NCBI RefSeq assembly: GCF_002967765.1
Contig: NZ_PUHY01000005.1
Location: forward strand, 752,774 to 816,773
DNA: 64,000 bases
Direction: 5' to 3'
Source: Blastopirellula marina
GTDB lineage: Bacteria > Planctomycetota > Planctomycetia > Pirellulales > Pirellulaceae
In this document: positions 27,628 through 35,033 of the stretch, piece by piece
How the letters are laid out: each line of letters opens with the position of its first letter
How positions within the stretch are numbered: position 1 is the first letter of the stretch
Made by a program: the position numbers and the translations under genes
Notes under the pieces: model-generated
Databases searched by the model: none
What the model saw: the letters and a program-made list of their open reading frames with translations, nothing else
What the model was told of the DNA's origin: nothing

Positions 27628-28376
27628 GGTGTCAGGACTCTTTGTTTCTCCGCTTGACCTGTGATATGTTACCCAAATGGGTAGACCAAAGCGAGCAGAT
27701 GAGGCAGGTGGCATTTATCATGCCTTGAATCGGGGCAACGCTCGGGGAGCGATCTTCGATAAGCCTGACGACTTCGATGCGTTTGAACGCATTTTAGCCG
27801 AGGGGCTGTTGCGGTATCCGTGCCAAATATTGGCATATCAGTTGATGCCCAATCATTGGCATCTGGTGCTCCGCCCGACGGCAGATGGGGGCTTGAGTGA
27901 TTTCCTGCGGTGGATCACCCTGACACACACCATGCGGCGACACGCTCACCAGCAGACTTCCGGCGAAGGGCACATCTATCAAGGCCGGTTCAAGAGTTTT
28001 CCCGTGCAGGACGACGGCCACTTTCTGGCTGTTTGCCGCTATGTGGAACGCAACGCCCTGCAGGCAGGCCTGGTGGCCGCTGCCGAAGATTGGAAATGGG
28101 GGTCGCTCGCCAGTTGGTTGGCTGGGCCGCGACGGTCGCCCAAGCTTCTCACCTCGTGGCCCATCAAACGGCCTGCCCGCTGGAAAGACCGCGTCAATCA
28201 GGCGATGGCCGAGAAAGAAGTCGATGCGATCCGTCTCGCCATCCGCCGAGGCTCCCCCTTCGGCGACCCCGACTGGACCCAATCAACCGCCTGTCGCCTG
28301 AACCTAGATTCGACGCTTCGGCCACGCGGTAGGCCGAAGAAGGCGACTCGGGATACAAACAAAGAGTCCTGACGCC
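27628..28376 (+). mobile_element. RAYT element with 20-bp terminal inverted repeats
   Basis: 749 bases. The left end at 27628-27647 is GGTGTCAGGACTCTTTGTTT. The right end at 28357-28376 is AAACAAAGAGTCCTGACGCC, its inverted match with one mismatch in 20. The only gene inside is the RAYT transposase, and its stop codon is part of the right end. All other T, Z and M units in the island end in variants of the same sequence, so this is the only autonomous member of the family here. Confidence 0.85.
27677..28372 (+). CDS. REP-associated tyrosine transposase (RAYT, Y1_Tnp/IS200-like)
   Basis: 231 residues of the RAYT branch of HUH single-strand transposases. Visible motifs: the HUH pair HWH at 60-62 (LMPNHWHLVL), YQGRFKSFPV at 101-110, and CRYVERN at 120-126 with the catalytic Tyr 122. 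The N-terminus MGRPKRADEAGGIYHALNRG is typical. The last ~25 residues (RPRGRPKKATRDTNKES) are encoded by the same DNA that forms the right end, which recurs as tail repeats T1-T5. The enzyme would nick and join single-stranded DNA at the hairpin or inverted ends. All catalytic residues appear intact. Confidence 0.93.
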   Translation: MGRPKRADEAGGIYHALNRGNARGAIFDKPDDFDAFERILAEGLLRYPCQILAYQLMPNHWHLVLRPTADGGLSDFLRWITLTHTMRRHAHQQTSGEGHIYQGRFKSFPVQDDGHFLAVCRYVERNALQAGLVAAAEDWKWGSLASWLAGPRRSPKLLTSWPIKRPARWKDRVNQAMAEKEVDAIRLAIRRGSPFGDPDWTQSTACRLNLDSTLRPRGRPKKATRDTNKES

Positions 28377-28504
28377 GTAAACCCGACGATGGCATGGATG
28401 TGTTGCAACCCTACTCAGACGACCTCTTTCGTGCCTATCAGAGTCAGGGTGGACGCTTGAGCTTTGAAGAAATCCTGTCCCGAACGCTCGACGACTTGTA
28501 CTAA
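28377..28504 (+). pseudogene. Truncated protein tail, toxin-tail-like
   Basis: An open stretch that starts directly after the RAYT right end and ends at TAA 28502-28504, encoding MDVLQPYSDDLFRAYQ… to LSRTLDDLY. It has no upstream part and no proper start signal. It stops ten bases before the ankyrin gene start. The arrangement of a short C-terminal fragment followed closely by a small helical-repeat gene matches toxin-tip/immunity pairs, but the fragment itself is not recognised. Confidence 0.5.
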
Positions 28505-28514
28505 GGAGTTCATC

Positions 28515-28907
28515 ATGAGATCGACAGCGGTCATCAGCACGGAGTTGCTTAGAATTGCAGGCGGAGGGGATGTTAAGGAGATTTCCCGGCTGCTTGATGC
28601 GGGAGCAAACCCAGAGTTTCAAGATGTTTTCGATGGCAGCACTTGTTTGCATCAGCTTGCCGCCAAGGGGCATCTTGAGGCAATCGAATTGCTGTTGAGC
28701 AAAGGTGCCAACCCAAACCTTGTGACACAGAACACGTCAGCATCTCCTCTGGGCGTGGCAGCACTTTCAGGGCAAGGGGAGGCCGTCGATTTACTAATCG
28801 CGAAAGGTGCAAAATTGTCCGAATCGGAAGTAACTACAGGCTTGGTGCAAGAATGTCGAGATTCTGGGTTTGCCAAAATTGCAGAGGCAATTGAGTCAAC
28901 GATCTGA
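28515..28907 (+). CDS. Ankyrin-repeat protein, possible immunity protein
   Basis: 130 residues from the ATG at 28515, with AAGGAG six bases upstream. It has three to four ankyrin repeats: EISRLLDAGANPEFQD, TCLHQLAAKGHLEAIELLLS, and SPLGVAALSGQGEAVDLLIA. No export signal is present. Ankyrin proteins of this size are common as immunity partners beside polymorphic toxins. Here one follows a truncated protein tail by ten bases and precedes the M1 repeat. Confidence 0.8.
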   Translation: MRSTAVISTELLRIAGGGDVKEISRLLDAGANPEFQDVFDGSTCLHQLAAKGHLEAIELLLSKGANPNLVTQNTSASPLGVAALSGQGEAVDLLIAKGAKLSESEVTTGLVQECRDSGFAKIAEAIESTI

Positions 28908-28989
28908 ATTTGACTTCTGCTTCACGATCTTCGCAGGCTGTGCCGTTTTGAAAGGTTGGTGCTTGGCCAGTCGAGCAGTGCAAGGAAAA

Positions 28990-29210
28990 GGTGCGCCGGA
29001 CTCAATGTTTGTTACGTGCTTGCTGTTTGGTTTACCACGTGGTCGGAGGGGGGAATCGGGGGTCCGCTGGCGGGCTGTTGCCAAGGGGGAAAGCGTCCTG
29101 ACGTTTATGTCCTCTCCGATGCAGAATATTTACCGGTGGTTTAGAAGAGCCCGCCTCCAAAGCGTCCGCCACCACCCATTCCCTGACTTCAAACAAAGAG
29201 TCCTGACACC
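28990..29210 (+). repeat. Repeat unit M1, bounded by RAYT-type ends
   Basis: 221 bases from GGTGCGCCGGACTCAATG to AAACAAAGAGTCCTGACACC. Read on the minus strand it holds a 3' gene end encoding GGGGRFGGGLF and stop, like the end of the STN-domain gene at 37407, then a divergent RAYT tail (DSPLRPRGKPNSKHVTNIES). Nearly the same as M2 over its whole length. Confidence 0.75.
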
Positions 29211-29214
29211 TTAA

Positions 29215-29643
29215 ACCGACTGCGAGTTATTTGACGGGCAGAAGCTGGAAAAGATCCTCGCCAACCACTTGGAGAATGGTGGATCGCTGGTGACGGGTGA
29301 CGAAGCTGCGAGAGTGCTCAAGTACCTTGGTGCTCAGGCTGCTTATCTCCCAAGAGCCGGTGGCCCCGGAACACTTGTCATTGGTCCAAATGCAACTCGT
29401 CTTCAAGTTATCGAAGAGTTGATCCACCATGGTCAATACAGGCGCATTGGGTTCCCGGAGTTGGATTCCGTAAAAGGCGTATTTGTTGGAGTGAGGCTTG
29501 AGATCGAGGCTCAAGACATGCTGTTGCGCATCGCACGCCGGAAGGGGTGGACTCAAGCAGAAGTTGATTTGATCACGAGAAACCGAGCAGCGTGGGTCAA
29601 CAAGCTTCAGGAACTAACCGAAAGATACGGACATGGCTACTAG
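29215..29643 (+). pseudogene. Zincin-like metallopeptidase toxin domain, N-terminally truncated
   Basis: An open frame of 142 codons that begins right after the M1 right end (the TAA in CCTTAAACC) and ends at 29643. A TTG at 29269 is the only plausible internal start. The fragment has EELIHHGQYRR, an EExxHH-type zinc site, then GVRLEIEAQDMLLRIA. This is the pattern of zincin-like toxin domains found at the C-termini of polymorphic toxins. The delivery part is missing, so the fragment is probably silent, or active only if recombined onto a secreted toxin. Its stop overlaps the next gene's start by 11 bases, the usual toxin/immunity arrangement. Confidence 0.65.
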
Positions 29644-29914
29644 GATAAAGATTGTCGAAATGACGAAGATCCCGAAACGAGCAAGCGTCATGGCAATTGT
29701 GGATTTTGAGGAGGGAAATCTCGTCTCAGGTTGCGACGACTACGTTCGAGTTGGGTCGTCGGATATTTGGAGGATTACGTCAATTGGAACGCATCCCCAC
29801 GATTTGGCAGGGCCTTCTGGGAGGCAGCGGCTTCCTGTCGGGCTTGAGTCTCGAAATGCGGAATGTGAACTTGCTGTTGGGGATGTTCTTGAGTGCATAG
29901 AGTGCCATTCTTGA
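29633..29914 (+). CDS. Small beta-barrel protein, likely immunity partner of the zincin toxin
   Basis: 93 residues, beta-rich pattern. RASVMAIVDFEEGNLVSG and RQRLPVGLESRNAECELAVGD resemble the EF-Tu domain-2 type barrel. The start overlaps the zincin-domain fragment by 11 bases, implying coupled translation with it. No signal peptide. The immunity role is inferred from this overlap only. Confidence 0.6.
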   Translation: MATRIKIVEMTKIPKRASVMAIVDFEEGNLVSGCDDYVRVGSSDIWRITSIGTHPHDLAGPSGRQRLPVGLESRNAECELAVGDVLECIECHS

Positions 29915-30033
29915 GGCGATCAGTACAAATAGTTACGCCTACGATCTGCCTTCGGCTTCTGCATCACGATCTTCACAGGCTGTGCCGGTTGGAACGGTTG
30001 CAGCTTGGCCGGTTGAGCCGGCTTGACACCTTA

Positions 30034-30153
30034 AACCAGTGGGGCGTTTGGGAGTTTACCCGGAGCGATGTCACCGGCAAAATCGGGCTCTCTGCAGAAT
30101 TGCTTGAAAAGCTTCGGAAGCTCGGGTTTGATGTTGTAACTAAAAGTCTGTAG
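30034..30153 (+). pseudogene. Truncated protein tail, toxin-tail-like
   Basis: Starts directly after a solo RAYT right end (CTTGACACCTTAAACC at 30022-30037) and encodes QWGVWEFTRSDVTGKIG…LGFDVVTKSL before a TAG at 30151. It sits 15 bases before the gene at 30169. Same arrangement as the fragments at 28377 and 29215. Not recognised as a family. Confidence 0.5.
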
Positions 30154-30168
30154 ATAGTAAGAACGTTA

Positions 30169-30498
30169 ATGGCTGCCACAACTATTGTGTTTTATGGGAT
30201 TCGGTTTGAGGTTACTGAAGACGATATAACCGCTCTGGAGTCAAGGACGCATCCGAAGATTTTGGCAGCAAAAGAAGTTGGCCTTGAATATTATTGGGGA
30301 AATTTTGATTCGCCAGACGAAGAATACGTAATGTTTATTGGAAAGCTGATCGGGAAAATAGGTGTCGAAGACCATAGGGAATTTCAATTCAAAGCGACTG
30401 AGATCACTGAGATTGAAAAACTCGTATCCGATCGATTGAGACAAGTTGGTATTGTTGAGAAATCCTGTCTGCATTTTAAGTACCAACCAGATCAATGA
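30169..30498 (+). CDS. Small hypothetical protein, possible immunity protein
   Basis: 109 residues, A/T-rich codon use compared with the rest of the window, no export signal. The alpha/beta pattern includes IVFYGIRFEVTEDDI, EYYWGNFDSPDEEYVMFIG and a late EITEIEKLVSDRL. It resembles small cytoplasmic immunity proteins in style, but no family is matched. It follows a truncated protein tail and is followed by unit M2. Confidence 0.6.
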   Translation: MAATTIVFYGIRFEVTEDDITALESRTHPKILAAKEVGLEYYWGNFDSPDEEYVMFIGKLIGKIGVEDHREFQFKATEITEIEKLVSDRLRQVGIVEKSCLHFKYQPDQ

Positions 30499-30559
30499 TT
30501 TTGACTGAACCGCTACCCTTTTCTGTACCAGATGAAGCGAATTCCCTGAGGGCGAAAGA

Positions 30560-30779
30560 GGTGTCAGCATCCAATGTTTGTCACCGGCTTGCTGTTTGTT
30601 TTACCGCTTGGTCGGAGAAGTGAATCTGCGGTCCGCTGGCGGGCTGTTGCCAAGGCGGAAATCTTCCTGACGTTTATGTCCTCTCGTAAGCAGAAGATTT
30701 GGTTTAGAAGAGCCCGCCTCCAAAGCGTCCGCCACCACCCATTCCCTGACTTCCTTAACAAACAAAGAGTCCTGACACC
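30560..30779 (+). repeat. Repeat unit M2, bounded by RAYT-type ends
   Basis: 220 bases from GGTGTCAGCATCCAATG to AAACAAAGAGTCCTGACACC. Same content as M1: minus-strand STN-type gene 3' end and divergent RAYT tail. The two copies differ by scattered substitutions and short indels. Confidence 0.75.
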
Positions 30780-30797
30780 TTAAACCGACTCGGTAGT

Positions 30798-31184
30798 TCA
30801 TTGCGTGCGAATTACGTTGCCAACTTCATCAAAGAACTCACCCCTTGAATGCCCGAGGTACTCCTCATAGTCATTCCCATTGACGCTGCATACGGAGTCG
30901 TCCTGCATGACATTCAGTCGATCATGAAATGCTCTGATTTCCAATTCGTCAGCTTTCTTGTTCGCAGTCGCAACATATTCGGAAATGGCATTACGAACGG
31001 CCGTATTGCCATCCTCAGAGAACATTCCGAAATCTTGCGGAATCTCGTATTGCAATCGGTGACGAACAAATCCTTCCATGATGGCGTTTCTCATATTCTG
31101 CCGAACATCTGAATCAAACAATTCTTCATGTTCGTTTCCAATCTCGTCAAGGAGATTAAGCAATCTCTTTAGAGCATCTCCCAT
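30798..31184 (-). CDS. Small hypothetical protein, possible immunity protein
   Basis: 128 residues, helical and acidic, no export signal (starts MGDALKRLLNLLDEIGNEHE). The interior has AIMEGFVRHRLQYEIPQDFG. Its stop lies 18 bases from the M2 right end, and its start 47 bases from the M3 left end, so it exactly fills the gap between two repeats like the gene at 23632. No family is recognised. Confidence 0.6.
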   Translation of the reverse strand: MGDALKRLLNLLDEIGNEHEELFDSDVRQNMRNAIMEGFVRHRLQYEIPQDFGMFSEDGNTAVRNAISEYVATANKKADELEIRAFHDRLNVMQDDSVCSVNGNDYEEYLGHSRGEFFDEVGNVIRTQ

Positions 31185-31230
31185 TTTTATCCTACCTAAG
31201 ACTTCCGATAAGTATCCAAAATGAGGAAAA

Positions 31231-31350
31231 AGTATCAGGACTCAACGTGTGTTACGGGCTTGTTGTTTGGCTTACCGCGTGGTCGGAGGGGCGAATCTGG
31301 GGTCCGCTGGCGGGCTGTTGCCAAGGGGGAAAGCTTTCTGAGACGTTAAA
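31231..31350 (+). repeat. Repeat unit M3 (truncated)
   Basis: Left end AGTATCAGGACTCAACG and the divergent RAYT tail as in M1/M2, stopping near 31350 before the STN-type 3' end. A partial copy at the right border of the island. Confidence 0.65.
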
Positions 31351-31359
31351 TCTAGCTTC

Positions 31360-31800
31360 TTATGATGACTCATGCTCCCATCGAACATCGGGCCGTGGGG
31401 GAGGACGCCAGGTGAGTCCCCGGTGGGTCCGGTATCTCAGAATTTGCCGAGCTAAGAAGCCAGGGGCGGGGATGTTGAGATAGAGCCCACGCATCGAGAT
31501 GCGATCGCCGGGCCGTTGTGGCGGACGACCAGCGAGTGGATGGGTTGGGGCCAGGTTGAAGTAAGCATTCTGCCAAGTGCCATCGTGACAGGCTTCATGA
31601 TTCCAGAAGTCATCGCGATAGAATTGTTGCGTGTTGACCGTCTTATTCGGGAGATAAGTGAGTCGGTAGCTTATCCAGAACATATCCTCCCACTGCGGAT
31701 CGGTCAGCAACGCAACGGCTTCGCCTCGGTAGGACATCAGCCAACCGGCGTCGCGGCCGTAATTGGTTTCCCAGATGTGGAGCTTGTCGAGGAATTTCAC
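31360..31800 (-). CDS. Hypothetical protein
   Basis: 146 residues from the GTG at 31800 (MKFLDKLHIWETNYGRD); a TTG at 31854 would add 18 residues that look like 5' untranslated sequence. Rich in Trp, Tyr and His (WEDMFWISYRLTYLP, FYRDDFWNHEACHDG), with a Pro/Arg-rich tail. No family is recognised. It lies divergent from the membrane gene at 31884 and outside the repeat array. Confidence 0.55.
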   Translation of the reverse strand: MKFLDKLHIWETNYGRDAGWLMSYRGEAVALLTDPQWEDMFWISYRLTYLPNKTVNTQQFYRDDFWNHEACHDGTWQNAYFNLAPTHPLAGRPPQRPGDRISMRGLYLNIPAPGFLARQILRYRTHRGLTWRPPPRPDVRWEHESS

Positions 31801-31883
31801 GAGGCGAGTCGCTGCGATCGATCTGTGGTTTAATCGGTGGAATGTATTCGGCAAGAGTACGGCAGAGCCGGTATGCTAATCGT

Positions 31884-32387
31884 ATGACGACCCCAACTGA
31901 GGACGAACAATTTGCGGCATCCCTGTCCGTGGCTAGGCGAATATCGGCATGGATCCTAGGAAGTGCTTCGTTGCTGCTCTTCCTGGCTTGTGCAATTCTG
32001 TCCTATTTTACCGGCAATCCCTCGGACTTTTACGGGGGGATATTTTACGCCGTGTTTCCGTTGATTACGTTGGGCTATCTCAACTTCTACTTGATGCGTC
32101 CTGGTCGCGATCCGCAGAAGACGAAGGAGATGATGGCCCGTCTCGAAAAGAAGCAGCGGAAGAACGCAGCGACGACCTCGACTTGGAATGGTTGGATTCT
32201 GACTGTGGCTTCACCCTTTCTATTGATCGTCGGGGTGGGAACTGGCCTGGAAGAAGGAATATGGCCCGCGATTGCCGGCGGGTTGGCCGCGGTGTTGATG
32301 GGCGCCGTGGGCATTCTGATGATCCGCTGGGGAAGAGGAAAGCGGCGAGCCGAGTCGCAGAGAGCGTCCAAACCTCGCGACATATAG
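31884..32387 (+). CDS. Four-helix membrane protein
   Basis: 167 residues from the ATG at 31884 (MTTPTEDEQ). An ATG 14 codons upstream gives an unlikely basic leader. Four hydrophobic segments: ~residues 20-38, ~48-66, ~102-120 and ~124-146. A basic loop (RPGRDPQKTKEMMARLEKK) and a basic C-terminus flank them. No family is recognised. Confidence 0.65.
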   Translation: MTTPTEDEQFAASLSVARRISAWILGSASLLLFLACAILSYFTGNPSDFYGGIFYAVFPLITLGYLNFYLMRPGRDPQKTKEMMARLEKKQRKNAATTSTWNGWILTVASPFLLIVGVGTGLEEGIWPAIAGGLAAVLMGAVGILMIRWGRGKRRAESQRASKPRDI

Positions 32388-32594
32388 GGTGTTAGGGCCT
32401 CGCAACGGCCGATTCAATATCCAGTCGATTCGTCGTGTATTTCAGACCGGTCATAGCGGATGTGCTTGGCGAGTTTGCGTCGGCTAACCGCAGAGTGCGC
32501 TACCACTGCGCGGATTGCGGCGGCTACGAAGCGGTTGTTATCGCAGAGTTGAATCGACTTTTATCTCGCTCCGCTGACCATTCTGTTTGGCCCC

Positions 32595-32726
32595 ATGAAA
32601 TCCAACAAACTGCCCATTGCCCTGGTGACTTGCCTGGCAATGCTGACCTTCCAGTTTCTCTGGCCTGCTTCTCGGCAGTCAGGCGCGTTCCGTTGTTCGC
32701 CGTGGCGAGGAGGATCTGATGCGTAG
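32595..32726 (+). CDS. Short hydrophobic peptide gene upstream of the GGDEF-EAL gene
   Basis: 43 residues (MKSNKLPIALVTCLAML…), a single hydrophobic helix with a basic end. The stop at 32724-32726 lies inside the first codons of the following gene (ATG 32719), and GAGGAGG within it is the Shine-Dalgarno of that gene. Either a small membrane peptide or a leader for coupled translation. Confidence 0.45.
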   Translation: MKSNKLPIALVTCLAMLTFQFLWPASRQSGAFRCSPWRGGSDA

Positions 32727-34482
32727 TCTATCCACCGGCGATCCGAACGATCCCGACCGTGTCAATCAGGCGGGGCCACTAACGAAGATTCACCGGATGA
32801 TGTGGATTGACGCAGCGATCCTGGGTGTGATTGCCACGGTGTTACTCGTCGTGTGCAGTCAGCTTGATGTCTTCGAATACGTCATGCAGTTCAATGCCCA
32901 GCATGAAAGCTGGGAGGTTGATGAGCTGATTATCGCCATCAACGTGTGCGCCATCGTCGCCCTGGTCTTCTTCGTGCGTCGCTACCGAGAAACAGTGGCC
33001 TTGGCGCGCGATCGAGGGGAAATGCTTGCGGAACTGATGGTGGCCCACCAAACCATTGAGGTGGATAAGATCAATCTTCGGAATGCGGCACTGAGCGATT
33101 TTTTGACGGGGCTGCCTAATCGAGCGTGGCTCTTGGAGTATCTGGAACGAATCGCTTTAAGCCGCCAACAAGTGATTCTGGTGTTCTTCGATGTCGATCG
33201 TTTCAAACAAGTGAATGATCTGCATGGGCATCATGTGGGGGATGAACTGCTGCGCGAGGTCGGCCGGCGTTCCACCAACGTGCTGCGAATTGCCGGCGGA
33301 CTACCGGCGTACGAGTCGACCCGCGCGGTCGTTCGACTGGCAGGCGACGAGTTTGTGGCGGTCATTCGCGACATCGAAGAGATTGAGAAAGTCCGCGGAA
33401 TCGTTAATCAACTGCGAGAATCGCTCAATGCGCCCTATTTCCTGCTGGGTGCGAATGTGTCTACTACGGCCAGCATTGGCGTGGCACTGCGCAGCGATCT
33501 GGCGGATGGAAGCGAGCGACTACTGGCCGACGCTGACGCGGCGATGTACCAAGCGAAGCTGGAAGGACGAGGGAGGATCAAGTTCTTCGAGCCCACCATG
33601 CGCGAGCGACTGACGCGACGAGCCAAGCTGGGAGGGGATCTTCGCGATGCAACCCGCAGCAAGCAATTGCACATCCATTACCATCCGATTTTCTCGTTGA
33701 GTACAGGACGACTGGAAGGTGCGGAGGCACTTCTAAGATGGAATCATCCGAGACTCGGCCCCATCAGCCCGGCCGAGTTTGTGCCGATCGCAGAGGACTC
33801 GGAACTGATCTTCGAGTTGGGAACCTGGGTGCTGCAAGAGAGCTTGCACCAGATGTCGGTGTGGATCAAGAAGCATCCACTCACAGCGCCCGAGGTGATC
33901 AGCGTGAACGTCTCGCGGAAGCAGTTTTCCGACTTTCACATGGTCGAGAAGTTTCGCACGATCATTGAAGCTTCGGACGTCCCAGCTGAACGCATTCAAT
34001 TGGAAATCACCGAAGACATCGGCGACCAGAATATGCCGATCGTGATCGAGCGGATGCATGAACTAAAGAATCTGGGCGTCAAGATCGCAATCGATGACTT
34101 TGGAACCGGTACCTCGACGTTCTCGGCGATTGAAAGCTTCCCGATCGATACAATCAAGCTCGATATGTCGCTCGTGTCGCGTATCGTGAATTCGTTTGAC
34201 CGGGCCGCGATTGTCCACTCGTTGGCGATCCTCGTGCGGAACTTGAACGTGAAGATGGTTGCCGAAGGCGTCGAGATACCGCAACAGATCTCGGTGCTCC
34301 AAGAGCTAGGCTGCCAGTCGGCTCAAGGGTTTTACTTCGCACATCCCATGAGCGCGGAAGAATTTGAGGGACAGTTTGAATACTATGGAAGCGACCAGTT
34401 TACGGTGGAAGGGTACGCGTCTTTTCCTAGCCCGTGGAAAGATCGACTGAACGCGTTTAAAGAGTTGGATGTGGTTTCGTGA
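32719..34482 (+). CDS. Membrane GGDEF-EAL protein (cyclic-di-GMP turnover)
   Basis: 587 residues. Two membrane helices (~29-48 and ~70-86) frame a short extracytoplasmic loop. GGDEF domain ~125-290, with an AGDEF signature at 208-212. EAL domain ~305-560, with EAL at 336-338, SVNVSRKQF, LEITE, IDDFGTG and AEGVE all conserved, so the phosphodiesterase site looks complete. AGDEF is a variant that can be active or act as a GTP sensor; which applies is unknown. It controls local cyclic-di-GMP, probably in response to a periplasmic or membrane cue. Confidence 0.92.
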   Translation: MRSLSTGDPNDPDRVNQAGPLTKIHRMMWIDAAILGVIATVLLVVCSQLDVFEYVMQFNAQHESWEVDELIIAINVCAIVALVFFVRRYRETVALARDRGEMLAELMVAHQTIEVDKINLRNAALSDFLTGLPNRAWLLEYLERIALSRQQVILVFFDVDRFKQVNDLHGHHVGDELLREVGRRSTNVLRIAGGLPAYESTRAVVRLAGDEFVAVIRDIEEIEKVRGIVNQLRESLNAPYFLLGANVSTTASIGVALRSDLADGSERLLADADAAMYQAKLEGRGRIKFFEPTMRERLTRRAKLGGDLRDATRSKQLHIHYHPIFSLSTGRLEGAEALLRWNHPRLGPISPAEFVPIAEDSELIFELGTWVLQESLHQMSVWIKKHPLTAPEVISVNVSRKQFSDFHMVEKFRTIIEASDVPAERIQLEITEDIGDQNMPIVIERMHELKNLGVKIAIDDFGTGTSTFSAIESFPIDTIKLDMSLVSRIVNSFDRAAIVHSLAILVRNLNVKMVAEGVEIPQQISVLQELGCQSAQGFYFAHPMSAEEFEGQFEYYGSDQFTVEGYASFPSPWKDRLNAFKELDVVS

Positions 34483-34522
34483 GGCCGTCTGTGGGCATGA
34501 TCGGGTCAGGGTGTCATTGATA

Positions 34523-35032
34523 TTACGTCTCCCACCAGATGAACTTGCTCGCTAGTTCCCACTTTCGATCAACGCGGTGAAAAGCATAGAACTCGCCAGA
34601 GCTGGCTAGCATTCCGTGCGAATGAATCACGTAAATCAGTGACCAGTTACGGTTGATATTCATCGCAGGGTAAGACAATTCAAGTAGTCCGTTCGACCCC
34701 GTTGGCGACTTGTTATCATCGCAAAAGTTGTCGCTGTGGGCGATGGAACGAAACGCTTCTGTGTCCAATAGCCGTATACCTGCGATCGCGCCAAGAATTC
34801 CATCGAGTGACGTACTATGATCGTTAACGCGAAGAAATTGTTCGACGATACGATCGTCCATATCGGGACATGTTCGTTTAACGTGCGCAAGAACGTTTTG
34901 GAGTACATCGGGGTATTCCTCAGGAATACCATTGACGCCAGACATGGCACAGACCACCTGGTTCGGGCCTGCCGGTAAGAGGTCGAGCAGTACCTGGCAG
35001 ATGGATGTCAACTCAGAAGCGATTGAGTTCAC
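34523..35032 (-). CDS. Hypothetical protein coupled to the WD40 gene
   Basis: 169 residues from a GTG at 35032, which follows the stop of the WD40 gene (35034-35036) by one base, so translation is coupled. No signal peptide. It ends with FYAFHRVDRKWELASKFIWWE. Family not recognised. It is downstream of and probably cotranscribed with the secreted beta-propeller gene. Confidence 0.65.
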   Translation of the reverse strand: MNSIASELTSICQVLLDLLPAGPNQVVCAMSGVNGIPEEYPDVLQNVLAHVKRTCPDMDDRIVEQFLRVNDHSTSLDGILGAIAGIRLLDTEAFRSIAHSDNFCDDNKSPTGSNGLLELSYPAMNINRNWSLIYVIHSHGMLASSGEFYAFHRVDRKWELASKFIWWET

Positions 35033-35033
35033 A

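Noticed and set aside
22817-31350. CRISPR array
   Set aside because: Repeats are 20-500 bases, irregularly spaced and encode or flank protein ends; no equal-length spacers.
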